A DNA stretch of 64,000 bases from an alpha proteobacterium MED-G09 (GTDB taxonomy: Bacteria > Pseudomonadota > Alphaproteobacteria > MED-G09): assembly GCA_905182015.1 (NCBI GenBank), contig CAJIZT010000006.1:186001-250000 (forward strand), in the 5' to 3' direction. The notes under the pieces are model-generated. The model was not told the DNA's origin, made no database searches, and saw only the letters and a list, made by a program, of their open reading frames with translations. The translations under genes were made by a program, and so were the position numbers. This document shows positions 30,314-39,769 of this stretch, piece by piece; within the stretch, counting starts at the first letter, position 1; every line of letters starts with the position of its first letter.

Positions 30314-31794
30314 TGGCTAAATTAAATGAATTATGTCTTCATGAAGCTAGGGACGGTCTTAAGAATAAGTCTTTCTCTTCAAGAGAGTTAATAACTGATC
30401 ACATTGATATGATGGAATCTTCTAGATCTTTAAATGCGTTTATAACGGAAACTCCTGAAATTGCATTAAAATCTGCTGATTCATCAGATGAAAAAATTTC
30501 AAAAAATACTAACGGACCCCTAGAAGGTCTTCCAATAGGTGTTAAAGATATGTTTTGTACTAAAGGGGTTTTAACAACTGCCTCTAGCAAAATGCTCTCA
30601 AATTTTATCCCTCCCTATGAATCAACTGTTACCAATAATCTATGGGATAATGGCGCCATATTGTTAGGAAAGTTAAATAATGACGAATTTGCGATGGGTT
30701 CTTCCAACGAAACTAGTTTTTATGGTCCAGTGATTAACCCTTGGATAAAAAATAATGATAAATCTCCATTAGTTCCAGGTGGTTCCTCGGGTGGTTCGGC
30801 AGCTTCAGTTGCTGCACATATTGGTGTTGGTTCTCTGGGAACTGATACAGGTGGGTCGATAAGGCAGCCAGCTGCATTTACAGGAAGTGTCGGTCTGAAA
30901 CCAACCTACGGAAGGTGCTCGAGGTGGGGTATTATTGCTTTTGCATCCTCCCTTGATCAAGCTGGTCCAATAACGAGAAATGTTAAAGATAATTCTATAC
31001 TCTTAGAAAGTATGTGTAGCCATGATTTAAAAGACACAACTAGCTCATCTAAGGAAATTCCGAATTTTGAAAAAGCCGTTGGAAAAAGTATCAAGGGTCT
31101 TAAGGTTGGAATTCCTCTTGAATTTATTCAGGACGGCATGTCTGACGAAATTCTTAAAATGTGGGAAAATGGTAAGGAATGGCTAAAAAAGAGCGGTGCT
31201 GAAATAGTTGATGTATCCTTACCTCACACTAAATACGCTCTTCCTTGCTACTATATTATTGCTCCAGCTGAAGCCTCTTCCAATTTAGCACGTTATGACG
31301 GGGTTCGCTTTGGTCACTCAGTTAGTTCTGACGACATTAATAATATGTATGAGTTAACTAGGTCAGATGGCTTTGGGGAAGAGGTTAAGAGAAGAATTAT
31401 GATGGGGACTTATGTTCTATCTTCTGGCTATTATGATGCCTATTATCTTAAGGCTCAGAAAGTTAGATCATTAATTTCTAATGACTATAATGAGGTTTTT
31501 AATAAAGTGGATGTATTGCTTACGCCATCCACCCCCAATTCAGCATTTGCAATAAATGAAAAGTACGATGATCCTTTATCAATGTATTTAAATGATGTCT
31601 TTACTGTTCCTGCAAATCTTGCTGGATTACCAGCAATATCGGTTCCTTCTTCAAAGGACAAAAACGGATTACCATTAGGCCTTCAATTAATTGGTAAACC
31701 CTTTGATGAAGAAACATTATACTCTTTTGCTAATATTATTGAAGAATCATCAAGCTTTGAGTCTATAGATAACAAATGGTGGTTACAAAAATGA
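30313..31794 (+). CDS. gatA: Asp/Glu-tRNA amidotransferase subunit A
   Basis: Amidase signature [14 protein letters not shown]...[14 protein letters not shown]. Confidence 0.97.
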   Translation: MAKLNELCLHEARDGLKNKSFSSRELITDHIDMMESSRSLNAFITETPEIALKSADSSDEKISKNTNGPLEGLPIGVKDMFCTKGVLTTASSKMLSNFIPPYESTVTNNLWDNGAILLGKLNNDEFAMGSSNETSFYGPVINPWIKNNDKSPLVPGGSSGGSAASVAAHIGVGSLGTDTGGSIRQPAAFTGSVGLKPTYGRCSRWGIIAFASSLDQAGPITRNVKDNSILLESMCSHDLKDTTSSSKEIPNFEKAVGKSIKGLKVGIPLEFIQDGMSDEILKMWENGKEWLKKSGAEIVDVSLPHTKYALPCYYIIAPAEASSNLARYDGVRFGHSVSSDDINNMYELTRSDGFGEEVKRRIMMGTYVLSSGYYDAYYLKAQKVRSLISNDYNEVFNKVDVLLTPSTPNSAFAINEKYDDPLSMYLNDVFTVPANLAGLPAISVPSSKDKNGLPLGLQLIGKPFDEETLYSFANIIEESSSFESIDNKWWLQK

Positions 31795-33248
31795 GTAATT
31801 TACTAAAAGGCAAAACTGGTGATTGGGAAATAGTAATTGGAATTGAGATTCATGCTCAAATAATTTCACAATCTAAGCTTTTTTCAGGATCTTCAACATT
31901 ATTTGGTTCAGAGCACAATACTCAGGTTAGTTTTGTTGATGCTGGAATGCCCGGAATGCTTCCCGTAATTAACTCTGTTTGCATCGAGCAGGCTGTTAAA
32001 ACAGGACTGGGATTAAACGCTAAAATTAATAATTTTTCTATATTTGACAGAAAAAACTATTTTTATCCAGACCTACCTCAAGGCTATCAAATTTCTCAAT
32101 TTGAGCAACCTATAGTTGGTAATGGGGAGATAATGATTGATCTTGATGGAAATACTATAAAAAAAGTAAGAATAGAAAGACTTCATCTTGAGCAAGATGC
32201 CGGAAAATCCCTTCATGATCAACATCCAAGCTATTCTTACGTTGACTTGAATAGGTCTGGCATTGCCTTGATGGAGATAGTGTCTATGCCGGATATGAGT
32301 TCTGCTGAAGAGGCTCAAGCTTATATTAAGAAAGTAAGAAATATTATGAAATATCTTCAAACATGCGATGGAAATATGGATGAGGGCTCTTTAAGAGCTG
32401 ATATAAATGTTTCAGTTAGAAAGCCTGGAAATGAGCTTGGGATAAGGTGTGAAATAAAAAATGTAAATTCAATTAAGTTTATTGGACAAGCTATTGAATA
32501 TGAAGCAAAAAGACAGATCGATATTATCGAAGATGGAAAAGTTATTAAACAACAAACAAGACTTTTTGATCCAAAAAAAGGACAAACCAGAGCGATGAGA
32601 AGTAAGGAAGAGGCTCATGACTATAGGTATTTTCCTGACCCTGATTTGCTTCCATTAGTTTTTACTGACGAATTCGTTGAAAGTATCAGAAAAACTCTTC
32701 CGGAACTTCCAGATTTAAAAAAACAAAGGTTTGTTGATGAGTATGGCTTGTCTCCATATGATGCAGGGTTGCTTGTTTCCGAAAAAGATACTGCTGATTA
32801 TTTTGAAATAGCAGCTACCGGCAGTAATTCAAAGTTGGTTTGCAACTGGATTGCTGGAGAATTGTTTTCCTTTTTGAATAAAGAGAATAAGCGTATAGAT
32901 GAAAGCCCCGTAACGCCTGTAAATCTTGGAAAACTAATAAATCTTATCGATAACGGAACCATAACTGGAAGAATTGCAAAAGATATTTTCGAAATGATGT
33001 TTAAAAGTGGTGATGATCCAATGACAATTGTTGATTCTAACAATATGCGGCAGGTTAGTGATGAAGGTGAAATTGAGAAGATTGTTGATTTAATAATAAC
33101 ATCGAACCCCGATCAGGTTAAGGCGCTTGAAATAAAGCCCAACCTAATGGGCTGGTTTGTCGGGCAGGTAATGAAAGAAACGCAAGGAAAGGCAAACCCA
33201 AAAGCAGTAAATGAAATTTTAATTAAAAAATTAATTATAAAAGATTAG
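31791..33248 (+). CDS. gatB: Asp/Glu-tRNA amidotransferase subunit B
   Basis: [34 protein letters not shown] 31791 overlaps the gatA stop. Confidence 0.97.
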   Translation: MSNLLKGKTGDWEIVIGIEIHAQIISQSKLFSGSSTLFGSEHNTQVSFVDAGMPGMLPVINSVCIEQAVKTGLGLNAKINNFSIFDRKNYFYPDLPQGYQISQFEQPIVGNGEIMIDLDGNTIKKVRIERLHLEQDAGKSLHDQHPSYSYVDLNRSGIALMEIVSMPDMSSAEEAQAYIKKVRNIMKYLQTCDGNMDEGSLRADINVSVRKPGNELGIRCEIKNVNSIKFIGQAIEYEAKRQIDIIEDGKVIKQQTRLFDPKKGQTRAMRSKEEAHDYRYFPDPDLLPLVFTDEFVESIRKTLPELPDLKKQRFVDEYGLSPYDAGLLVSEKDTADYFEIAATGSNSKLVCNWIAGELFSFLNKENKRIDESPVTPVNLGKLINLIDNGTITGRIAKDIFEMMFKSGDDPMTIVDSNNMRQVSDEGEIEKIVDLIITSNPDQVKALEIKPNLMGWFVGQVMKETQGKANPKAVNEILIKKLIIKD

Positions 33249-33252
33249 CCCT

Positions 33253-33966
33253 ATGAAACAAAAAAAACCTATTGAATTATATTATTGGCCAACACCAAAT
33301 GGCTGGAAGATATCAATAATGTTAGAAGAATGTAAAATTCCTTATGTTTTAAAGCCAGTTGATATTGGGAAAGGCGATCAATTTAAACCTAAATTTCTAA
33401 AAATTTCTCCAAATAATAGAATGCCTGCAATAATTGATCCTGAGGGACCCGGTAATAAGCCTATTTCTGTTTTTGAATCTGGTGCGATACTTCAATACCT
33501 GGGTAGAAAATCAGGTAAGTTCTATCCAAAGAATGAGCGTGAGAGAGTAAGGGTTGATGAATGGATCTATTGGCAAATGTGCGGGCTGGGTCCTATGGCA
33601 GGACAAGCACACCATTTTCGTCAATACGCTCCTGTAAAAATTAAGTATGCCGTAAAACGCTATACCGATGAAGTTAATAGATTGTACGGAGTTATGAATA
33701 AACAGTTAAAGAGGAATGACTATTTGTCAGGACGCTATTCTATAGCGGATATGGCCTGTTGGGGCTGGATTATTCCTTGGAAAAATCAAGGGCAAAAATT
33801 ATCTGACTTTCCTGACTTAAAGAGATGGTTTGAGCAGGTTGGAAGTAGGTCGGCTGTTAAAAGAGGATTTGCCACAGGTAAGGAGTTAAGAAAAAAACTT
33901 TTGTCTGAAGACACTAAGGAGGCAAAGAAGGCCAAATCAATTCTTTTTAATCAAAGGGCTAGGTAA
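33253..33966 (+). CDS. Glutathione S-transferase family protein (Ure2p/YfcG-like)
   Basis: YYWPTPNGWKISIMLEE...SPNNRMPAIID...ESGAILQYLG. Confidence 0.88.
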   Translation: MKQKKPIELYYWPTPNGWKISIMLEECKIPYVLKPVDIGKGDQFKPKFLKISPNNRMPAIIDPEGPGNKPISVFESGAILQYLGRKSGKFYPKNERERVRVDEWIYWQMCGLGPMAGQAHHFRQYAPVKIKYAVKRYTDEVNRLYGVMNKQLKRNDYLSGRYSIADMACWGWIIPWKNQGQKLSDFPDLKRWFEQVGSRSAVKRGFATGKELRKKLLSEDTKEAKKAKSILFNQRAR

Positions 33967-33971
33967 TCAAA

Positions 33972-34832
33972 ATGAATGAGCGGTTAGAGGATTTAATCAA
34001 CTTATTAGATATTGAAAGAATTGAGGTTAATCTCTTTAGGGGCCATAGCCCGAGTGATAGGTGGCAAAGAGTCTTTGGAGGTCAGGTTATAGGACAAGCC
34101 TTGGTAGCAGCTAGTCGAACGGTTGAGAATCGTAACTGTCATTCACTCCATGCTTATTTTTTAAGGGCCGGTGATCCGAAGGTTCCAATTTTATATGAAG
34201 TGGATCGCTCAAGAGACGGAAGGTCTTTTACATCTAGACGTGTTGTTGCTATCCAACACGGAAAGCAAATATTTCATTTGGCTGCATCATTTCAAATAGA
34301 GGAAACGGGCCTGAATCATCAAGACAGCATGCCAGATGCTATCAGCTATAACGATCTTCCTTCTGAGCATGACTTAAGAAAAAAAATTATTGATAGCGTT
34401 CCTGATGAATACAAAGATTCTTTTAATAAAGAGTGGCCAGTTGAGGTCAGACCGATTGACCCTGTTGATTTAATGGACCCACAACCAAAACAACCCCAAA
34501 ATTTTATATGGTTTAGAGCGAAATCGTCATTACCAGACAAGGTTTCATTGCATCAATGTGTTTTAGCGTACATGTCAGATATGTCTTTGTTGGATACCTG
34601 CACCAACCCTCATGGAATAAACTTTATGAGCAACAACCTTCAGTCCGCGAGCTTGGACCATGCTATGTGGTTTCACAGACCTTTTAAGGCTAATGAGTGG
34701 CTGCTATATAGTCAGGATAGTCCATCGGCTTCTGGTGCTAGGGGATTTAACAGGGGTAGTATTTATGATGCATCTGGAAACCTTGTTGCATCTGTCGCCC
34801 AAGAAGGTCTTATTAGGGTAATTAAATCCTAA
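33972..34832 (+). CDS. tesB: Acyl-CoA thioesterase II
   Basis: FRGHSPSDRWQRVFGGQVIGQALVAA; double hotdog architecture; LDHAMWFHRPF. Confidence 0.93.
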   Translation: MNERLEDLINLLDIERIEVNLFRGHSPSDRWQRVFGGQVIGQALVAASRTVENRNCHSLHAYFLRAGDPKVPILYEVDRSRDGRSFTSRRVVAIQHGKQIFHLAASFQIEETGLNHQDSMPDAISYNDLPSEHDLRKKIIDSVPDEYKDSFNKEWPVEVRPIDPVDLMDPQPKQPQNFIWFRAKSSLPDKVSLHQCVLAYMSDMSLLDTCTNPHGINFMSNNLQSASLDHAMWFHRPFKANEWLLYSQDSPSASGARGFNRGSIYDASGNLVASVAQEGLIRVIKS

Positions 34833-34833
34833 G

Positions 34834-36969
34834 CTAGCTTGTCTCAAGAAGATTCAGTAACTCCGCCGCCGCATCAACTATGTTTGTACCTGTTGAAAAT
34901 ATCGCAGATGCCCCAGATTCAATCAAAGCATTAAAATCACCTTTAGGAATTACACCACCCACTACAATATGTATTTTATCCAACCCTCTAGTATTTAGCT
35001 CATCTTTGAGTTGTGGAACTAGTGTTAAATGACCGGCCGCCAGTGATGATGCTGCAACTATATCAGATTTAGTTTCTAGAACTTGCTCAGCAACCTCTGA
35101 AGGCGTTTGAAACAGAGAGCCAACTTCAATATCAAAACCCATATCAACAAGAGCGCTCGCAACAACTTTTTGTCCTCTATCATGTCCATCTTGACCTAAC
35201 TTCGCTATAAAGACCTTTGGTTGTTTGTTGAATTTTGATTCAAAGTCTTTTGTTCTTTTTCTAATATAATCAATGGTTTCTGATGAGAAATTTTTTGCAT
35301 AAACATCTTTTATAAGAGTAACCTTGGCTTTGTGTCTATCCCAAACTGTTTCAAGTGCATAAGATATTTCTCCAACAGTTGCACCTACTCGTGCCGCGTT
35401 AACAGCTAGTTCTAAAACATTTTTATTTTCCTGTATTCCTATTGTTATCTCTTTGAGCTTATTCTCAACATCAGAGTTATCTCTTTCAGACTTAAGTTTT
35501 TTTAATCTTTTGAGTTGATTTTCTAAAACCTCAGAGTTATCTACTTTTTTAATATCAATCTTTTCTTCTTCATTTTCAGAAAGTGTAAATTTATTTACAC
35601 CAACTACGGTTTGTTCGTTGGAGTCTATTCTTGCCTGAATCTTTGTTGCAGACTCTTCTATGCGCATTTTAGGTATATTATTTTCAATTGCCTCGGTCAT
35701 ACCTCCGTATTCATTAATTTCTTTTATATGACTCAAGGCTTTTTTTGCCAAATCAGAGGTTAGTTTTTCAATAAAAAAAGAGCCGCCCCAGGGATCTATA
35801 ACATCACATGTCTTTGTTTCATTTTGTATAAATAATTGAGTATTCCTTGCTATTCTGGCAGAAAAATCAGTGGGTAGAGCTATTGCCTCATCAAAACTAT
35901 TAGTGTGCAGGGATTGGGTGTGACCATGAGTTGCTGCTAAGGCCTCGATGCAAGTCCTGGTGATATTGTTAAGAGGGTCTTGAGCAGTTAATGACCATCC
36001 TGATGTCTGACAGTGTGTTCTAAGAGCTAAAGACCTTTTGTCTTTAGGATTAAACTCCCGTATTAGATTTGCCCAAATTAATCGGGCTGCTCTCATTTTT
36101 GCTATCTCCATAAAGTAATCCATACCTATAGCCCAAAAAAACGATAAGCGTGGCGCAAAAGCATCTATATCTATACCAGCCTTAATTCCAGCTTTTACGT
36201 ACTCTAGTCCATCGGCGATAGTGTAAGCTAATTCAAGATCCGCTGATGCTCCCGCCTCTTGCATGTGATAACCAGAGATGGAAATAGAATTAAATTTTGG
36301 CATATTCGTTGAGGTATATTGAAAAATATCTGAAATTATTCTCATTGATGGTTTGGGTGGGTAGATATATGTATTTCTAACCATAAACTCCTTCAAAACA
36401 TCATTTTGTATCGTGCCTTTTAATTGATCGGTTGTTACACCTTGCTCTTCTGCGGCGACTATATATAAAGCCATTATAGGCACAACAGCGCCATTCATTG
36501 TCATTGAAACTGACATTTTATCTAATGGAATATCTTTAAATAAGACTCTCATATCTAGAATTGAGTCTATAGCAACACCTGCCATACCAACGTCACCTGA
36601 AACCCTAGGGTGGTCTGAGTCATAACCCCTATGCGTAGCCAGATCAAAAGCAATTGATAGACCCATTTGACCATTTTCTAAATTTTTTTTATAAAAGGCA
36701 TTAGAATCTTCAGCCGTAGAAAATCCTGCATATTGTCTTATAGTCCAGGGCTTATTTGCATACATTGTGGGGTAGGGACCACGAACGAACGGATCGATTC
36801 CAGGGAGAGATCCTAAATGTGTTAGTTCTTTGGTATCTTTTTTTGAATAAAACTCTTTAAGGTCTATTCCTTCAAGCGTACTTTGTGTATTAGTATTATC
36901 AATTAAATCATTGTTATTATTAATATTTAGATCTAAATCTAGACCATGAAGTGTATTAATTTCGTTCAT
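34834..36969 (-). CDS. Methylmalonyl-CoA mutase large subunit
   Basis: GPYPTMYANKPWTIRQYAGFSTAEDSNAFY; C-terminal B12-binding motif KLGQDGHDRGQKVVA. Confidence 0.96.
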   Translation of the reverse strand: MNEINTLHGLDLDLNINNNNDLIDNTNTQSTLEGIDLKEFYSKKDTKELTHLGSLPGIDPFVRGPYPTMYANKPWTIRQYAGFSTAEDSNAFYKKNLENGQMGLSIAFDLATHRGYDSDHPRVSGDVGMAGVAIDSILDMRVLFKDIPLDKMSVSMTMNGAVVPIMALYIVAAEEQGVTTDQLKGTIQNDVLKEFMVRNTYIYPPKPSMRIISDIFQYTSTNMPKFNSISISGYHMQEAGASADLELAYTIADGLEYVKAGIKAGIDIDAFAPRLSFFWAIGMDYFMEIAKMRAARLIWANLIREFNPKDKRSLALRTHCQTSGWSLTAQDPLNNITRTCIEALAATHGHTQSLHTNSFDEAIALPTDFSARIARNTQLFIQNETKTCDVIDPWGGSFFIEKLTSDLAKKALSHIKEINEYGGMTEAIENNIPKMRIEESATKIQARIDSNEQTVVGVNKFTLSENEEEKIDIKKVDNSEVLENQLKRLKKLKSERDNSDVENKLKEITIGIQENKNVLELAVNAARVGATVGEISYALETVWDRHKAKVTLIKDVYAKNFSSETIDYIRKRTKDFESKFNKQPKVFIAKLGQDGHDRGQKVVASALVDMGFDIEVGSLFQTPSEVAEQVLETKSDIVAASSLAAGHLTLVPQLKDELNTRGLDKIHIVVGGVIPKGDFNALIESGASAIFSTGTNIVDAAAELLNLLETS

Positions 36970-38333
36970 TACAGCACTTCCTCAAATGGCTTTACGTTAA
37001 TTGGGTTAGAATCTGGATCTTCGAATATATTGACTCCAATTTTTTTTATCTTTTTATTTAAAATATCCTGAGATTCTTTATATCTTAATTTTCTCATATT
37101 ATTAATAAATTCTTTAGAGGTAAGCAAGTTTGTAATGCCTCCATTTCCTTCAGTTAGCTTTATATTCTTCCATGCATTCCTTGCTAAATTATTTGTTAAG
37201 CTTTCTACATAAAATGATCCACCTATTGGATCCTGAACTCTAGATATTCTAGCTTCTTCCTGAAGAATAATATGTGTATTTCTTGTTAATCTCCTTATAA
37301 ATTCTGGTGCCTGACCAAGTTTTTGAGTAATATTTTGAGATATTATTCTATCCGCCCCACCAATTGCAGAGGCTAAGGCTGCCGTGGTCAATCTTAACTG
37401 ATTCACCCAGGGGTCTTCATTAAAGATAATACGAGATGATGAACGGGAGGTTATATTCAATTTGCCGTTTATATTAAAATGTTTAAATAAATTATCAAAA
37501 ATTATTCTAACGGATCTAAATTTTGCAATTAAGGCAAAAAAATTAGTATCGGCAGATATTGTTATGGAAACCTTGAGTTCTTTTTTTTTATTTACATCTA
37601 GATTCCTAAATACCTCTATAAAGCTAGACGTAATTAATTCAATTTCCTTTGATAAGCCTACTCCTAGATCATTCCATAACGAGCCATCAAAATGTATTAC
37701 ATTAATTTTTGGTAATTTACCTTTAAACTCTGATTGTAGGCCTAATGAATTTTCTAATATATCTTCATATTGAATAAATTCACCGAACTTTTCTTTTGAA
37801 AACTCGCTTAACCATAAATTGGTAGCAATTGGATCAATTTGAAAGCCCCCAAGAGGTTCTTTTTTATTTAACACCTTCCACTTTTCAGCATATGAAAGAA
37901 ATTCATTTATTTTCGAAAAAGGATCTTTAAGGTCTTTAATGTAAATAGGTGCAATTGACAGGTCTACTTTATTTAATATTGTATCTAAATCTCCATTGGC
38001 TAATGAAGTTAACTCTAGCGAATTACTCCCTCGCTCCAGTTCATTTATAATTCTAGAGTTCAGTATCTTTGTATCATTGGAGTGATCAATTATTGAACAG
38101 ATATACCATGGCATAAAATTACTATTTTTTTTCTTTAAGCCTCTTCTTGATGAATTACTGTAGTCTTCATCAACATCTTGTGAGGTGTAGAGTGGTTTTG
38201 TTTTAATATCCTGATCTATATTTTTTTCTAGATCCTCGAGTGTTTTATCCTTTAACGAGGCTTCTGCGATTTTTTTCCAATCATCTATATCTATTGATGG
38301 TGAGCTTAAATATTCTGTTATGTTTTTAGTCAT
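36969..38333 (-). CDS. Methylmalonyl-CoA mutase small subunit, lacking a C-terminal B12-like domain
   Basis: MCM-like barrel segments (LGQAPEFIRRLTRNTHIILQEEARISRVQDPIGGSFYVESLT); one base overlap with the large subunit. Confidence 0.9.
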   Translation of the reverse strand: MTKNITEYLSSPSIDIDDWKKIAEASLKDKTLEDLEKNIDQDIKTKPLYTSQDVDEDYSNSSRRGLKKKNSNFMPWYICSIIDHSNDTKILNSRIINELERGSNSLELTSLANGDLDTILNKVDLSIAPIYIKDLKDPFSKINEFLSYAEKWKVLNKKEPLGGFQIDPIATNLWLSEFSKEKFGEFIQYEDILENSLGLQSEFKGKLPKINVIHFDGSLWNDLGVGLSKEIELITSSFIEVFRNLDVNKKKELKVSITISADTNFFALIAKFRSVRIIFDNLFKHFNINGKLNITSRSSSRIIFNEDPWVNQLRLTTAALASAIGGADRIISQNITQKLGQAPEFIRRLTRNTHIILQEEARISRVQDPIGGSFYVESLTNNLARNAWKNIKLTEGNGGITNLLTSKEFINNMRKLRYKESQDILNKKIKKIGVNIFEDPDSNPINVKPFEEVL

Positions 38334-38458
38334 AAGTAGACCTGTAAGATATTTTTCAAAAATATAATAGAAATACGGTATAAACTTTTATAGTAATAAT
38401 AGTAATACTTTTTATAAAATGTTACTCCATTAATTAACTTAAAGGAAAGACCTTTGTA

Positions 38459-39184
38459 ATGAAAAACAAGTTTGTTAACCCAGGAACCTTACTAAATTTT
38501 GTAAAACCAATATCGCCATGGCTTGGATTCACATCAGTTATGCTTCTAGCATTTGGTTTATGGCTTTCTTTTTATCATTCTCCAATAGATTATCAGCAAG
38601 GTAATGCCGTAAGAATTATGTATGTACACGTACCTGCAGCCTGGATGAGTATGATGATATATACGTTTATGGCTATGTCTAGTTTGTTTGGAATAGTTTA
38701 TGGCCATATAACCGCGTATTGCCTAGCAAAAGCTGCGGCTCCTATTGGCGCAACATTTACAGCCATCTGTTTAGTTTCTGGTTCTGCGTGGGGTAAGCCA
38801 ATGTGGGGAACATGGTGGGTCTGGGATGCAAGATTAACCTCAGTTCTTGTTTTATTTTTCTTCTATGTTGGTTATATTGTCTTTTCTAACTCCTTCAATG
38901 ATTTTTCAAAAGGAGAAAAGTTTTCTTCAATTTTATCAATCATAGGCCTAATAAATCTACCTATAATAAAATTCTCTGTTGATTATTGGAATACACTTCA
39001 TCAGCCGGCAAGTATTTCAAAGATAGGGGCTCCTTCTATTCATACTGATATGCTTATCCCTCTACTTGTAATGTTTCTTTCTTTTGTTTTTATTTTCCTT
39101 CATCTTCTAATTATCAGGTTTCAGCTGGAGCTGAATAATAGGCGCTTGAATATAAGGAATATGAAAGTACATAGGACGGGTTAG
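38459..39184 (+). CDS. ccmC: Heme ABC transporter permease CcmC
   Basis: YVHVPAAWMSM; WGKPMWGTWWVWDARLTS. Confidence 0.96.
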   Translation: MKNKFVNPGTLLNFVKPISPWLGFTSVMLLAFGLWLSFYHSPIDYQQGNAVRIMYVHVPAAWMSMMIYTFMAMSSLFGIVYGHITAYCLAKAAAPIGATFTAICLVSGSAWGKPMWGTWWVWDARLTSVLVLFFFYVGYIVFSNSFNDFSKGEKFSSILSIIGLINLPIIKFSVDYWNTLHQPASISKIGAPSIHTDMLIPLLVMFLSFVFIFLHLLIIRFQLELNNRRLNIRNMKVHRTG

Positions 39185-39322
39185 ATGGCTGATTATAGTT
39201 TCTATATATCAATAGCCTATTCTTTTGCATTAATTAGCCTGGCTATTCTTTTCGTTTTTTCATATAAGAATTTTGTTTTCTCAAGAAAAAAAATTAAAGA
39301 TATGGATAATAAAAGTGAATAA
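39185..39322 (+). CDS. ccmD: Heme exporter protein CcmD (small)
   Basis: Own translation: MADYSFYISIAYSFALISLAILFVFSYKNFVFSRKKIKDMDNKSE*; single TM, between ccmC and ccmE. Confidence 0.8.
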   Translation: MADYSFYISIAYSFALISLAILFVFSYKNFVFSRKKIKDMDNKSE

Positions 39323-39767
39323 AGGACAAAAAAAAATTGCAACGATCTTATGCTTATTTACAATTCTTGGGTTTTCTGTTTTTCTTATATTATATGCGCT
39401 AAGGGATAATGTGATTTTCTTTTACTCTCCATCGGATGTTAAAAATAGTGTTTTAAATGGAAAAATTCAAAACAACTCGCTTATAAGACTTGGCGGGCTT
39501 GTTTTGGATAAGAGTTTCTATCGCGACGAAGACGGTATAATTTTTTTTTCTATTACCGATAATGCTAACGTAATTAATGTTTCTTATTCGGGAATTCTTC
39601 CAGATCTTTTTCGAGAGGGGCAAGGCGTTATAGCAGAGGGATATATAGAATCTGATACCAAGGATGGTGATTTATCTTTTAGGTTTAACGCTTCTACAGT
39701 TTTAGCAAAACATGATGAAAATTATATGCCTCCTGAGGTATATGATGTCTTAAAAAGAGGATATTAA
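39315..39767 (+). CDS. ccmE: Cytochrome c maturation protein CcmE
   Basis: IRLGGLVLDKSF...VSYSGILPDLFREGQGVIAEG...LAKHDENYMPPEV; GTG 39315 overlaps the ccmD end. Confidence 0.93.
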   Translation: MNKGQKKIATILCLFTILGFSVFLILYALRDNVIFFYSPSDVKNSVLNGKIQNNSLIRLGGLVLDKSFYRDEDGIIFFSITDNANVINVSYSGILPDLFREGQGVIAEGYIESDTKDGDLSFRFNASTVLAKHDENYMPPEVYDVLKRGY

Positions 39768-39769
39768 TA

